Notes: generated by a model from the letters alone, not told the origin. A DNA stretch of 64,000 nt from a bacterium (GCA_021777135.1 JAJYDX010000002.1:115619-179618); one strand, 5' to 3'. Counted from the stretch's first letter, positions 1 to 8,455 are shown. Translations and numbers: made by a program.

Positions 1-396
1 AATCTTTTGGGCGTGGCAGACCTCGTATTAAAAGGCATAGAACATAATAACGGCGGATGGCGGTTAGTTTACAAAATAGAAAAGCCTTCCATAGGTTTCA
101 TAGAACTGGGCGTTACGAGAAATTCCACAGAAAAACATTCGATAGAAATAGACAGCGGTTCAAGGGCAACTTCTTCTGATAAATTTCCAGGAATAGACCA
201 CAGCCCCGCTTATCCCGTAGAAATACTTATATATAGGGACGGAAATTATACCGATATTTCGATTTTAGGAGAAATGTGGAGAATGAAGTATTATTTTGCC
301 GATGCCGGAATGATGGCTTTTATGAGCCATATGGGCATGCCTGGTTCCATTCAAGGTTCTTTGAAGCAGATGATTTTATACGGACTTGCATATTAA
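1..396 (+). CDS. C-terminal part of an unrecognised protein (5' end outside window)
   Basis: An open frame runs in from the window edge (the first codons read Asn-Leu) and stops at TAA 394-396. A TTG at 7 could be read as a start, but no ribosome binding site can be seen and the frame is open upstream, so I treat it as truncated. The visible 131 residues have no signal peptide or membrane segment. They read as a soluble mixed alpha/beta sequence with a Met/Gly-rich tail (AFMSHMGMPGS). I do not recognise the family and assign no function. It converges on nrdJ, from which it is separated by a strong palindrome. Confidence 0.6.
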   Translation, partial: NLLGVADLVLKGIEHNNGGWRLVYKIEKPSIGFIELGVTRNSTEKHSIEIDSGSRATSSDKFPGIDHSPAYPVEILIYRDGNYTDISILGEMWRMKYYFADAGMMAFMSHMGMPGSIQGSLKQMILYGLAY

Positions 397-399
397 TAA

Positions 400-448
400 A
401 AAACGAAAAAAGGGGTCAGATTTTAAATCTGACCCCTTTTTTCGTTTT
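400..448. terminator. Perfect 24-bp-arm palindrome, probable bidirectional terminator or dispersed repeat
   Basis: The arms 400-423 and 425-448 are exact reverse complements around a single T at 424. The core reads GGGGTCAG...CTGACCCC, flanked by A and T runs. It lies between two convergent genes, where a bidirectional Rho-independent terminator is expected, and each strand ends in a T-rich tract. The perfection and length exceed what termination needs. Palindromes with a GGGGTCAG core are, from memory, often dispersed in deltaproteobacterial genomes, so this may be a copy of a genomic repeat. No second copy was noticed in this window. Confidence 0.75.
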
Positions 449-485
449 CCTTTTTAGTTTCTAGTTTGTTTACGACTTTTTCCTT

Positions 486-2963
486 TCATCCGCAATCAGA
501 ATACCCGCAGTCGAGGCATACCGTGCAGCCTTCGGCATGTTTTAAATTGGAACCGCCGCATGATGGGCAGGCTCCCCTGCCTTGGACGGCGTGAGTTTGA
601 TTTTGAACGGCTGCGTGTTTTTCGGAATGCGAATCTTCAGGATTTAAGGCGTTATTAGCATTTAACACGCTTTTTACATTATTATCCGGCGACATAATTT
701 TTTCGTTAAGACTTTTTTCAAGGGCTTTTCCTATAGCGTCGGCGCATGAATATATTATGTTTGTTCCGAAACCGTAAGGAATATTACATCTTATTCCTTT
801 TAACTGGCTAATTATCTCTTCGGCGCCTATTCCAGACCTTAATGCCAAGCTTACCATTCTTCCGGTAGATTCTGTTTGCGATTGTGCGCATCCGCCGGAT
901 TTGCCTATAGAGTTAAATATCTCGAAAGGATTTCCGTTTTCATCGTAATTTATAGTTACGTAAAGAGGACCGCACCCAGTAGTAGTCTTAACGGTTACTC
1001 CGCGTATTATATCCGGACGCTTTCTTGGTTCTATTTGCCGTTTATTTTCGCCTATTTTTCCGGCTGGATTATTATCTGTATCTTTTTTCGACGATTCGCC
1101 GTTTCCTGAAGAGCCGGAGGTTAAAACCTGCTCTCTCGAGCCGTCCCTGTAAACCGTAATGCCTTTTAAGTTAAGATTATAGGCAAGAGTGTAAACTTCT
1201 TTTATATCGTCTTTTTTTGCAGAATTATGGAAATTAACCGTTTTACTGACCGCGTTATCCGTAAATTTCTGAAAAGCCGCCTGAGTCATAACGTGCCACT
1301 TTGGGGTAATATCGTGCGAAGTTATAAATATCCTGCTCAAATATTCATATTCGTCATCTTTCAATAATTTAGATATATCCTTGTCGTATTTTTTTCCAAG
1401 GCTGCCGTTTTTTACTATAAAATCAATCAGCTGAACCGAATAAACACCCATAGCTTCTAAAACGCCTTTAAGATTTTTGTCTATTTCTATAAGAGTTTGT
1501 TTGTCTAAAACGTGTCTTTCATAGGCAAGCGCGAATAAAGGCTCTATGCCGCTCGAAGCGCCGCCTATAATGCTTATGGTTCCCGTTGGGGCTATGGTGG
1601 TTGTAGTGCCGTTTCTCATGGCTTTATAACCTTTTTCTTCCCAGAGCGAGCCTTTAAAATTAGGAAAACTGCCTCGATGTATCCCCATCTCCTCCGATTT
1701 TATTTTTGATTCTTTATTTATAAATTCCATTATATTTTCCGCGATTTTAAGCGCGAGACCGCTGTCGTATGGTATTCCTAATTTTATCAGGGTATCGGCA
1801 TACCCCATAACACCCAATCCAATTTTTCTGTTGGAAAGCGTCATTTTTTTTATTTTTTCTATAGGATAATGATTTTTATCTATTACGTTGTCTAGAAAAT
1901 GAACGGCAGTATGGACGGTTTTTTTGAGAGTATCAAAATCAATAAAGGATAGGTAATCGGATATTGCGTCTTCAGGATTATTTCCCATTTTTTTTAACGC
2001 ATCTTTAAGATTCAGTTTATCTTTTTCTATCTTATTTTCTTTTATAAATTTCCCGATGTTAATAGAACCTAAATTACAGGATTCATAAGCCAATAGAGGC
2101 TGTTCGCCGCAAGGATTGGTAGCTTCAATCTTTCCGACGTTAGGTATTGGATTAAGATTGTTTATCCTGTCTATGAATATAATGCCGGGTTCACCGCTTG
2201 CCCATGCCGTTTCAACTATTAAATCGAAAACTTCTTTGGCGTTAAGATATTTTGATATTTCGTTATTTCTAGGATTTATTAAAGGATAGTCCTCGTTTTT
2301 TAACGCATGCTCCATAAAATCTTCGGTTATAGCGACGGAAATGTTGAAATTATTAAGCTTGGAAGTATCTTTTTTAGAAGTTATAAAGTCTATTATGTCA
2401 GGGTGGTCTATTCTTAAAATTCCCATGTTTGCGCCTCTTCTGGTTCCTCCCTGCTTTATGGCTTCTGTCGCGCTGTTGAATACCTGCATAAACGAAACCG
2501 GTCCGCTAGAAACGCCTTTCGTGGAATGAACAGTGTCGTTTTTAGGTCTTAGCGAAGAAAACGAGAACCCGGTTCCGCCGCCGCTCTGATGAATAAGGGC
2601 GGTATTTTTTATTGTTTCAAATATGGATTCCATCGAGTCTTCTATAGGAAGGACAAAACACGCGGAAAGCTGCTGTAGCGGTCTTCCCGCATTCATTAGC
2701 GTAGGAGAATTTGGAAGAAAGCGAAGGGAAGACATCTCCTCGAAGAAACCTTTAGCCGTGATTTCAATATCTTTTTCTGATTTTCCATAATTTAAGTCTG
2801 CTTCCGATATATTCTTAGCGACTCTTTTAAACAGATCCGTTATAGTTTCGATAATTTCGCCTTTTGCGTCTTTAGCCAGGTATCTTTTTTTTAAAACGGT
2901 TATTGCGTTTTCGGAAAAATTTAAAGCAAGCGGGTCATTCGATTCGTCTTTTTGCTTTTTCAT
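486..2963 (-). CDS. nrdJ: Adenosylcobalamin-dependent (class II) ribonucleoside-diphosphate reductase
   Basis: Makes deoxyribonucleotides from ribonucleotides, using adenosylcobalamin to generate the active-site thiyl radical without oxygen. The 825 residues match the usual class II size. Visible features are the N-terminal barrel with NAGRPLQQLSACF, the Gly-rich HQSGGGTGFSFS, the catalytic NPCGEQPLL segment and APTGTISIIGGASSGIEP. A TSCPD-type domain follows around residues 660-745, and a C-terminal Cys-rich ribbon (CPSCGG...CTVCLDCGYSDCG) probably relays reducing equivalents. A hydrophilic linker lies at about residues 615-650. No ATP-cone is evident at the N-terminus. The ATG is preceded by AAAGGAGG at a good distance. 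It is transcribed alone, away from the tol genes, and carries two NrdR-type boxes upstream. Cobalamin synthesis is represented in the window by cobQ. Confidence 0.97.
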   Translation of the reverse strand: MKKQKDESNDPLALNFSENAITVLKKRYLAKDAKGEIIETITDLFKRVAKNISEADLNYGKSEKDIEITAKGFFEEMSSLRFLPNSPTLMNAGRPLQQLSACFVLPIEDSMESIFETIKNTALIHQSGGGTGFSFSSLRPKNDTVHSTKGVSSGPVSFMQVFNSATEAIKQGGTRRGANMGILRIDHPDIIDFITSKKDTSKLNNFNISVAITEDFMEHALKNEDYPLINPRNNEISKYLNAKEVFDLIVETAWASGEPGIIFIDRINNLNPIPNVGKIEATNPCGEQPLLAYESCNLGSINIGKFIKENKIEKDKLNLKDALKKMGNNPEDAISDYLSFIDFDTLKKTVHTAVHFLDNVIDKNHYPIEKIKKMTLSNRKIGLGVMGYADTLIKLGIPYDSGLALKIAENIMEFINKESKIKSEEMGIHRGSFPNFKGSLWEEKGYKAMRNGTTTTIAPTGTISIIGGASSGIEPLFALAYERHVLDKQTLIEIDKNLKGVLEAMGVYSVQLIDFIVKNGSLGKKYDKDISKLLKDDEYEYLSRIFITSHDITPKWHVMTQAAFQKFTDNAVSKTVNFHNSAKKDDIKEVYTLAYNLNLKGITVYRDGSREQVLTSGSSGNGESSKKDTDNNPAGKIGENKRQIEPRKRPDIIRGVTVKTTTGCGPLYVTINYDENGNPFEIFNSIGKSGGCAQSQTESTGRMVSLALRSGIGAEEIISQLKGIRCNIPYGFGTNIIYSCADAIGKALEKSLNEKIMSPDNNVKSVLNANNALNPEDSHSEKHAAVQNQTHAVQGRGACPSCGGSNLKHAEGCTVCLDCGYSDCG

Positions 2964-2999
2964 TGCATCCTCCTTTCTTAATTACATTCAATATTCAAT

Positions 3000-3015
3000 A
3001 TACAATATATAGATA
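3000..3015. promoter_or_regulatory. NrdR box 1 (distal to the -35)
   Basis: ATACAATATATAGATA matches the core CwATATaTwG of the NrdR consensus at every core position. It lies 37 bases before the nrdJ start and exactly 31 bp from the second box. NrdR boxes normally occur as pairs about three helical turns apart. Confidence 0.8.
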
Positions 3016-3030
3016 ATATTTTTTATTTCT

Positions 3031-3046
3031 ATACAATATATTGTAA
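3031..3046. promoter_or_regulatory. NrdR box 2 (overlaps the nrdJ -10 element)
   Basis: ATACAATATATTGTAA is a near-perfect palindrome matching the NrdR consensus core. It covers the predicted -10 element and part of the spacer of the nrdJ promoter, as expected for repression by the (d)ATP-sensing regulator NrdR. The nrdR gene is not in this window. Confidence 0.82.
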
Positions 3047-3061
3047 TTAAACTTTTGTCAA
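3033..3061 (-). promoter_or_regulatory. nrdJ sigma-70 promoter
   Basis: Reading the minus strand, TTGACA (3061-3056) is a perfect -35 box. It is followed by a 17-base spacer and TATTGT (3038-3033) as -10, four of six matching. The predicted start of transcription is near 3026, leaving a 60-base leader that contains NrdR box 1 and the Shine-Dalgarno sequence. Confidence 0.65.
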
Positions 3062-3084
3062 TAGATTTTTTTATAAAAAAGATT

Positions 3085-3090
3085 TATAAT
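3085..3090 (+). promoter_or_regulatory. Candidate -10 box for the tol operon
   Basis: A TATAAT hexamer lies 51 bases before tolQ in the 177-base divergent region. No convincing -35 box stands at 16-18 bases. The region is very A/T-rich, so chance occurrence is quite possible. Confidence 0.35.
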
Positions 3091-3140
3091 CAGAAAACGA
3101 AATAAAATACATCTAAAATTGGGAGGAATAAGTATAAACA

Positions 3141-3881
3141 ATGCTGAATAATTTGGGTGGCGGCGCTATAGGAGGCATTGCGGCGGGCGGAAATATGAAT
3201 ATACTGTCGCATATTCTAACTACGAATATTGTAGTTAAATTAGTCTTGCTATTGCTGTTCTTTTTTTCCTTAATATCATGGGCAATCATATTTTATAAAT
3301 TGCGTTATCTTGGCAAAGCCAGAAAGGAAGACAAGGAATTCCTTGATTTATTCTGGGAATCGAAAAGGCTTGATTATGTTTATACTGCCGCAAAAAGCTT
3401 AAGTTACAGCCCTATAGCTTTTATGTTTAACATAACTTATAAAGAACTTCTTAATATCAAGAAAAAAACTGAAGGCGGGGATCGGGGCGAGCAAAGAAAC
3501 AATAAGGAAGATAACGAAGAAAACCTTGCATACGTTGAAAGGGCTTTAAAAAAATCACAGTTGTCTTCTATCGCGAAACTAGAAGTTTCGCTGCCGTTTC
3601 TTGCCACGGTCGGTTCTACTGCTCCTTTCATAGGTCTTTTTGGAACGGTTTGGGGGATTATGACTTCGTTTGAAAGTATTCAAAGAGCCGGAACTGCCGG
3701 ACTTGCTGTAGTCGCCCCAGGCATAGCCGATTCACTCATAGCTACGGCAGCCGGTCTGTTTGCCGCTATACCGGCGGTTATTGCCTATAACTATTATTCC
3801 AACAGAGTAAGGGTTATAGTGAACGAGATGGTAGATTTTGCTTACGAATTTATGACTATAATAGAAAGGCAGATTCTATAA
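3141..3881 (+). CDS. tolQ: TolQ/ExbB-family proton channel subunit
   Basis: Inner-membrane subunit of the Tol energising complex, which with TolR uses the proton gradient to keep the outer membrane joined to the cell wall during constriction. The sequence has the MotA/TolQ/ExbB plan. TM1 is at about residues 27-50. A long cytoplasmic loop follows, then TM2 (LPFLATVGSTAPFIGLFGTV) and TM3 (APGIADSLIATAAGLFAAIPA) near residues 150-220. The cytoplasmic loop carries an unusual charged stretch at about residues 109-130 (Lys/Glu/Asn-rich), not typical of the family. The start was chosen on a GGGAGG about 14 bases upstream, so spacing is slightly long. The gene leads the tolQ-tolR-tolA-tolB-cpoB operon and overlaps tolR by one base. 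ExbB is the alternative, but tolB downstream favours TolQ. Confidence 0.92.
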   Translation: MLNNLGGGAIGGIAAGGNMNILSHILTTNIVVKLVLLLLFFFSLISWAIIFYKLRYLGKARKEDKEFLDLFWESKRLDYVYTAAKSLSYSPIAFMFNITYKELLNIKKKTEGGDRGEQRNNKEDNEENLAYVERALKKSQLSSIAKLEVSLPFLATVGSTAPFIGLFGTVWGIMTSFESIQRAGTAGLAVVAPGIADSLIATAAGLFAAIPAVIAYNYYSNRVRVIVNEMVDFAYEFMTIIERQIL

Positions 3882-4336
3882 TGTTTACACCTTTTGACGA
3901 AAAAGACGATAAAAAAAGCGGCGGTACGGGATACAGGCTTATGTCTGAAATCAATATCACCCCTTTTGTCGACGTTATGCTCGTCCTACTTGTTATTTTC
4001 ATGGTTACAGCGCCAATATTGGTTCACGGAATTCACGTCAATCTGCCATCCGCCGCCGCGCATGCACTTAAGGCGCCGGAAAAAACCATAGTCGTTGCGG
4101 TTACTTCTAATAGAGCCGTTTATATAAACAAATTTAAGGTAGGACTACCGGTTCTAACGGAAAAACTCGCGGCAATATACAAGCATAGAAAGGATAAGCA
4201 GATATTTCTCAAAGCAAGCTCTTCGCTGCCTTACGGATATGTAATAAAAATAATGGCGGCGATAAAAGATGCCGGAATTACAAAAATTGGAATGGTAACT
4301 GCTAATCCCAAGCTTGCGGGCAGCGTCGGCAGGTAA
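3881..4336 (+). CDS. tolR: TolR/ExbD-family protein
   Basis: Partner of TolQ in the proton-driven Tol motor. The protein has one transmembrane helix near residues 24-46. The segment INITPFVDVMLVLLVIFMVT carries the conserved membrane Asp that takes part in proton flow. A short periplasmic TolR/ExbD domain follows. Its 151 residues fit the family. The ATG shares its A with the tolQ stop (TAATG), so the two are probably translationally coupled. The gene ends 10 bases before the chosen start of the TolA-like protein. Confidence 0.93.
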   Translation: MFTPFDEKDDKKSGGTGYRLMSEINITPFVDVMLVLLVIFMVTAPILVHGIHVNLPSAAAHALKAPEKTIVVAVTSNRAVYINKFKVGLPVLTEKLAAIYKHRKDKQIFLKASSSLPYGYVIKIMAAIKDAGITKIGMVTANPKLAGSVGR

Positions 4337-4346
4337 AAACCTCTTT

Positions 4347-5126
4347 ATGTTTAAGGATAACAATAAAGGTATAGGACTATATTTAATATATTCCGCTATT
4401 TTTCATATATTATTAATCGGGCTTGTAATATATCTTTCTATAAGGTTCAGGCCTGAGATTCAGTCTATAGGCTCAAAAGTCGTCGTAAGCGTCGTAAGCA
4501 AAGTCCCCGGACCACTTGCTTCTGTTAAGTCCATTTTGTATCCTCCTAAGCCTAAAACGACGCAACACTCTTCAAGCAAGCCCGCTCCCGTTAAACCCGC
4601 AAAGACTGTTTCGGTACCTATAACAAATAAGCCCTCTTCTATGGTATATCCAAAAAAAATCAGGCAAAAACAGGTTCAAAACAGGAGATATGAGAAGCCG
4701 CATCCTTATGTGCCGACATTAAATTCAAATGTTTATGCCCGCCTGCAAAATAAGGTAAACCTTAGCAGCGCCTACGGCAAGCTAAGCGAGTCTTTAATAA
4801 GAGGGAACGTTCACAGGTTTCAAGGTTATGTAAACAAGATAGTTTCGGTTATAACGTCAAATTTCGATATATCACTAAATAAGTACCTAAACTATAAATC
4901 AGTCGTAGCTTTTCAGATATCCAAATCGGGACGAATTTATGCAGTTAGGTTGGTTAAATCTTCGGGAAACGGATACTTCGATTCACAGTCGGTTGAAGCT
5001 GTTAAATTGTCTAGCCCTCTGCCGGCGCCGCCAGCCGGCTTTATGCGGTTCGTAAATTCAAATAATGCCGGGGAGGGAGTATTGATGAATTTTAATCCTA
5101 AAGAAATTCTTAAAGACAGACCTTGA
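4347..5126 (+). CDS. tolA: TolA/TonB-like periplasm-spanning protein
   Basis: About 259 residues. There is a short cytoplasmic start, one N-terminal membrane helix (IYSAIFHILLIGLVIYLSI), a Pro/Lys/Ser-rich extended region at about residues 60-130, and a C-terminal TonB/TolA-type domain. That domain contains VAFQISKSGRIYAVRLVKSS and a YFDSQSVEAV segment typical of the TonB C-terminal fold. By position between tolR and tolB it should be TolA, which links the inner-membrane motor to outer-membrane partners. I chose ATG 4347 (MFKDNNKG) over the in-frame TTG at 4314, because the latter overlaps tolR and only adds a charged tail before the helix. The Shine-Dalgarno sequence is weak (AGG at 4331). 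TonB is the alternative name. Confidence 0.85.
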   Translation: MFKDNNKGIGLYLIYSAIFHILLIGLVIYLSIRFRPEIQSIGSKVVVSVVSKVPGPLASVKSILYPPKPKTTQHSSSKPAPVKPAKTVSVPITNKPSSMVYPKKIRQKQVQNRRYEKPHPYVPTLNSNVYARLQNKVNLSSAYGKLSESLIRGNVHRFQGYVNKIVSVITSNFDISLNKYLNYKSVVAFQISKSGRIYAVRLVKSSGNGYFDSQSVEAVKLSSPLPAPPAGFMRFVNSNNAGEGVLMNFNPKEILKDRP

Positions 5127-5162
5127 TATTTTTTAATAATTTAATTTATAATTATAACGACT

Positions 5163-6506
5163 ATGAAAATAAGATTGATTACAGCGTTTTTATCTATTTG
5201 TTTTTTAACCGGTATTTTTGTTTTATTTCCGGAAAATTCGCATGCAAAAATTTATATAAATATTTATGCTGCCAGAATAAAAAAAATCAGGGTTGCGGTT
5301 CCTGATTTTAAAAATATTTCGGCATACGGACAACATAAAAAAATAGAAAAGAATGCGGCCGACATTATTAGGCACGACCTTTCGGTTATAGGATATTTTC
5401 GGGTGGTAAATCCCCTTTCTTATCTTGAAAACTCGCAGTATGCGCCGGTTAGTCCTGAAAAAATTGACTATTCCAACTGGAGCGTTTTAAACGCCCAATA
5501 TCTTATAACAGGCGAGTATAAGACGTCCAACGGCATAATAAAAATGAAGGCAAATCTGATTAGCGTTTATACCAGGCATTTACTTTTTTCGGAAAAGCTT
5601 GAGGGTATGGATAATCAATACAGGTTCCTGGCAAATAAGTTCGCGGACGATGTGCTGAAGTTTTTAACCGGAGTTAAGGGACCTTTTACTACGAGGGTAT
5701 TTTTCGTAGGCGAAAATGACGGCTCTAAAAATATTTTAGTAATGAATTTTGGGGGGCATAGAGTTAAGAAAATAACAAATGACGACTCAATAAATATTTT
5801 CCCTTCTCCTTCACCCCACGGAAATAAGGTTGCTTATATTTCTTTTAAGGACGGAAATCCAGCAGTCTTTATTAATAATTTGAAATCAGGCGGAACGAAA
5901 AAGCTTAATCTCCCAGGTCCGGCGGATTTCGTCGCATGGTCTCCTGACGGAAATAAATTAGCCGTGGCGCTTACGCCAGACCATTTAAATACTGAGCTAT
6001 ACAGCGTCGGCGTAAACGGGGGGAATATAAAGCAGCTGACATTTACGGACGGAATTAATACTTCGGCTTCGTTTTCTCCAAGCGGTAATAGAATTGCGTT
6101 CGTATCCAGCCGCGGCGGTAGTCCTCAGATTTACGTTATGAATTCGGACGGAAGCTCTCAGCGCAGGATTACTTATAACAAAAGCAGTTATAATTCAAGT
6201 CCCGCATGGTCGCCGGACGGAAAAAAAATAGCTTTTACGTCTTTCGTTAACGGCGCCTTAGAAGTATGCATTATGAATACCGACGGTTCAGACGAAAGAC
6301 AGGTAACCAATACTCCGTATAGCGCGCAGCATCCCGAGTGGACAAGGGATTCCAGAATTATTACGTTCGATACGGAAATTGGAGGAAGGCAGGAACTTTA
6401 TATGATTGACGTTAATGAAAGCGGAATGATGAGGTTTATGCCGCGTATATTTCCGGAAATGCAGAATTATTACGACGCGCAGTGGACGCTTAAGTCTTCT
6501 TATTGA
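5163..6506 (+). CDS. tolB: Tol-Pal system periplasmic protein TolB
   Basis: Periplasmic beta-propeller that partners TolA and Pal in envelope constriction. The 447 residues begin with a clear signal peptide (hydrophobic core LITAFLSICFLTGIFVLF, cleavage after SHA). An N-terminal alpha/beta domain (IRVAVPDFKNIS) follows, then a WD40-like propeller. Repeated blades read SPSPHGNKVAYIS, AWSPDGNKLAVA, SFSPSGNRIAFVSSRGG, AWSPDGKKIAFTS. Length and order match E. coli TolB. No Shine-Dalgarno sequence stands out before the ATG. The gene normally following tolB is pal. Here cpoB follows directly, so Pal must be encoded elsewhere or be replaced. Confidence 0.96.
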   Translation: MKIRLITAFLSICFLTGIFVLFPENSHAKIYINIYAARIKKIRVAVPDFKNISAYGQHKKIEKNAADIIRHDLSVIGYFRVVNPLSYLENSQYAPVSPEKIDYSNWSVLNAQYLITGEYKTSNGIIKMKANLISVYTRHLLFSEKLEGMDNQYRFLANKFADDVLKFLTGVKGPFTTRVFFVGENDGSKNILVMNFGGHRVKKITNDDSINIFPSPSPHGNKVAYISFKDGNPAVFINNLKSGGTKKLNLPGPADFVAWSPDGNKLAVALTPDHLNTELYSVGVNGGNIKQLTFTDGINTSASFSPSGNRIAFVSSRGGSPQIYVMNSDGSSQRRITYNKSSYNSSPAWSPDGKKIAFTSFVNGALEVCIMNTDGSDERQVTNTPYSAQHPEWTRDSRIITFDTEIGGRQELYMIDVNESGMMRFMPRIFPEMQNYYDAQWTLKSSY

Positions 6507-6578
6507 AAAATAGCCAGTTATATGATAAATTTAAACTATAAATTACGCAGGTTTTATAAAACGGGAGCGGGAAAATCT

Positions 6579-7391
6579 ATGAATACTAATAATAAAAAGT
6601 TTTTTAAGGCTTTAATATTCGGTTCTATTATATTATTTTCCGTTTCGTCGATACTTGCCGGATGCGCTCCAATGGAGCCTGATTCCATACACCGCTTAAA
6701 AGTTCAGGTAAAAAAATTAAATAAAAAAACTGCAGAATTATCCCAAAATGATTCATATCTGGAGAAAAAACTTCATCAAATGCAGTTAAATACTGCTAAC
6801 AATGGAGTTGAAATTTCAAGTTTGAATGCCAAAATCAGGGACATTTACGGAAAATACGAGGTAGAATCTCATAACCTTAATATTCTCCAGAAAAGATTTA
6901 AAGATTATCGCCTGGTGGTTAATAAAGAACTTGTAAAATTATTAAAGCTTGCTAAAGTTCAACCGGTTTTACCCGGAAAAACAAGCGTAAAATCTGTAGT
7001 CGTCAAGAAAGAAAATTCAATGGAGTATAGTTTTAAAAAAGCCTTGTCGCTGTATGACAAAAAAGATTTTGCAGCAGCCGCCGTCGCATTCCGTAAATTT
7101 TTAGATAAATATCCACAGTCTAATTTTACCGCAGACGCCATGTTCTACAAAGCTTCGGCAAATTTTAACCTAAAAAAATATCCTGTTTCCATATTGCAAT
7201 TCCATAAATTTTCACAGATATATCCTAAAAACCCAAATGTTCCCATGGCTATTTATTTACAGGGCGTAGGTTTTTTAAAAGTTTCCGATCCTTCGGACGC
7301 GTCGATTTTATTTAAGCAGGTAGTTGCAAAATATCCCGGTACAAAAGCCGCGGAACTTTCCAAACAGGCGCTTAACGGGCTTTCAAAATAA
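6579..7391 (+). CDS. cpoB: CpoB/YbgF-type lipoprotein of the Tol system
   Basis: Coordinates outer-membrane constriction with septal wall synthesis in the family's known members. I start at ATG 6579 because a GGGAG lies 12 bases upstream and the product then begins with a proper lipoprotein signal (ALIFGSIILFSVSSILAGC). An upstream in-frame ATG at 6522 would bury the signal behind 19 residues. After the lipid-anchored Cys comes a coiled coil (about residues 35-110), which trimerises in known CpoB. C-terminal TPR-like repeats follow (SFKKALSLYDKKDFAAAAVAF..., FYKASANFNLKKYPVSILQF). E. coli CpoB is soluble, so the lipobox is a difference, though lipidated homologues are common. The gene ends the tol operon. 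Confidence 0.9.
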   Translation: MNTNNKKFFKALIFGSIILFSVSSILAGCAPMEPDSIHRLKVQVKKLNKKTAELSQNDSYLEKKLHQMQLNTANNGVEISSLNAKIRDIYGKYEVESHNLNILQKRFKDYRLVVNKELVKLLKLAKVQPVLPGKTSVKSVVVKKENSMEYSFKKALSLYDKKDFAAAAVAFRKFLDKYPQSNFTADAMFYKASANFNLKKYPVSILQFHKFSQIYPKNPNVPMAIYLQGVGFLKVSDPSDASILFKQVVAKYPGTKAAELSKQALNGLSK

Positions 7392-7408
7392 ATACAAAAG
7401 CCGGACAA

Positions 7409-8455
7409 ATGGAAGAAAGCGGAATCAGGATTATAAATTTAGCGTTCGAATCCAGCTGCGACGATTTTTCATGCGCCGTTCTTTTAAGAGATGCGAACGG
7501 AATAAAAATATTATCCAATATAATTTATTCGCAGGACTATATACACGGTATATATGGAGGCGTCGTTCCGGAGCTTGCTTCCAGAAATCACATAAAGGCT
7601 TCTCTTCCGTCTCTTAGAATTGCCCTGTCGGAAGCCGGCGTAACATTGAAAGACGTAAATTTAATATCCGCGACGGCAGGACCAGGACTTATCGGTTCAT
7701 TGCTTATAGGGTTCATGGAAGCAAAAACCCTGTCTTATGCGCTTAATATCCCCTTAGCGAGAGTTAACCATATCGAAGGACACATTTTTAGCCCTTTTAT
7801 GGAAACCGAAGAAAGTTTTCCTTTTATAGCCCTGGTAATTTCAGGTGGACATACCCATATATACTTAGTAAAATCGCATGACAGTATAAGGCTTTTAGGA
7901 AGAACGCGCGACGACGCCTGCGGCGAACTCTTTGATAAAATCTCCAATTATTTAGGGTTTGGTTATCCGGGAGGAAAAATTATTGACCAGCTTGCCGAAA
8001 AAGGGGACAAAGACGCTTTCAAATTTCCTCTGCCTATGATGCACAGCAAAGATTTAGACATGAGTTTCAGCGGGCTTAAAACCGCGGTAGTTTCTACAAT
8101 TGATAATCTTGGCGGACCCGATAAAATAACTGAAAATATCGCTTGCGACATTTCCGCTTCCCTTAGGGAAGCCGTTGCCGAAATTCTTTATAAAAAAACG
8201 GCAGCCGCATGCTCGGTTTATGGCGTTAAAGCAATAGCGGTTTCGGGAGGGGTTTCAGCAAATTCAAGGATAAGGTCTATCTTTAAGCACCGCGGAAAAA
8301 ACGATAATTTTAATATTTTTTTCCCTTCCGTTTCCAATTCTACCGATAACGCGGCTATGATAGGATATGCAGGATTTTTTAAGACGCCCGCGTATCCTCT
8401 TGAAAATATGGAAAAATTTCTAAATATAGATGCCGACCCTTCGTGGGAACTATAA
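7409..8455 (+). CDS. tsaD: tRNA N6-threonylcarbamoyladenosine transferase TsaD
   Basis: Transfers the threonylcarbamoyl group from TC-AMP to A37 of tRNAs that read ANN codons. The 348 residues show the ASKHA fold. The metal-binding HIEGH is at residues 121-125, VISGGHTHIYL follows, and TRDDACGELFDKISNYLG and MSFSGLKTAV match the substrate-binding region. The C-terminal STDNAAMIG carries the last metal ligand. The N-terminal AFESSCDD replaces the more common ETSCDET. It follows cpoB after 17 bases with no clear Shine-Dalgarno sequence, and rsmA follows after 10 bases, so it is likely cotranscribed with both. Confidence 0.96.
   Translation: MEESGIRIINLAFESSCDDFSCAVLLRDANGIKILSNIIYSQDYIHGIYGGVVPELASRNHIKASLPSLRIALSEAGVTLKDVNLISATAGPGLIGSLLIGFMEAKTLSYALNIPLARVNHIEGHIFSPFMETEESFPFIALVISGGHTHIYLVKSHDSIRLLGRTRDDACGELFDKISNYLGFGYPGGKIIDQLAEKGDKDAFKFPLPMMHSKDLDMSFSGLKTAVVSTIDNLGGPDKITENIACDISASLREAVAEILYKKTAAACSVYGVKAIAVSGGVSANSRIRSIFKHRGKNDNFNIFFPSVSNSTDNAAMIGYAGFFKTPAYPLENMEKFLNIDADPSWEL

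Noticed and set aside
4314..4346. Upstream TTG start of the TolA-like gene
   Set aside because: It overlaps tolR and adds a non-conserved stretch; ATG 4347 gives the usual short cytoplasmic start before the membrane helix.
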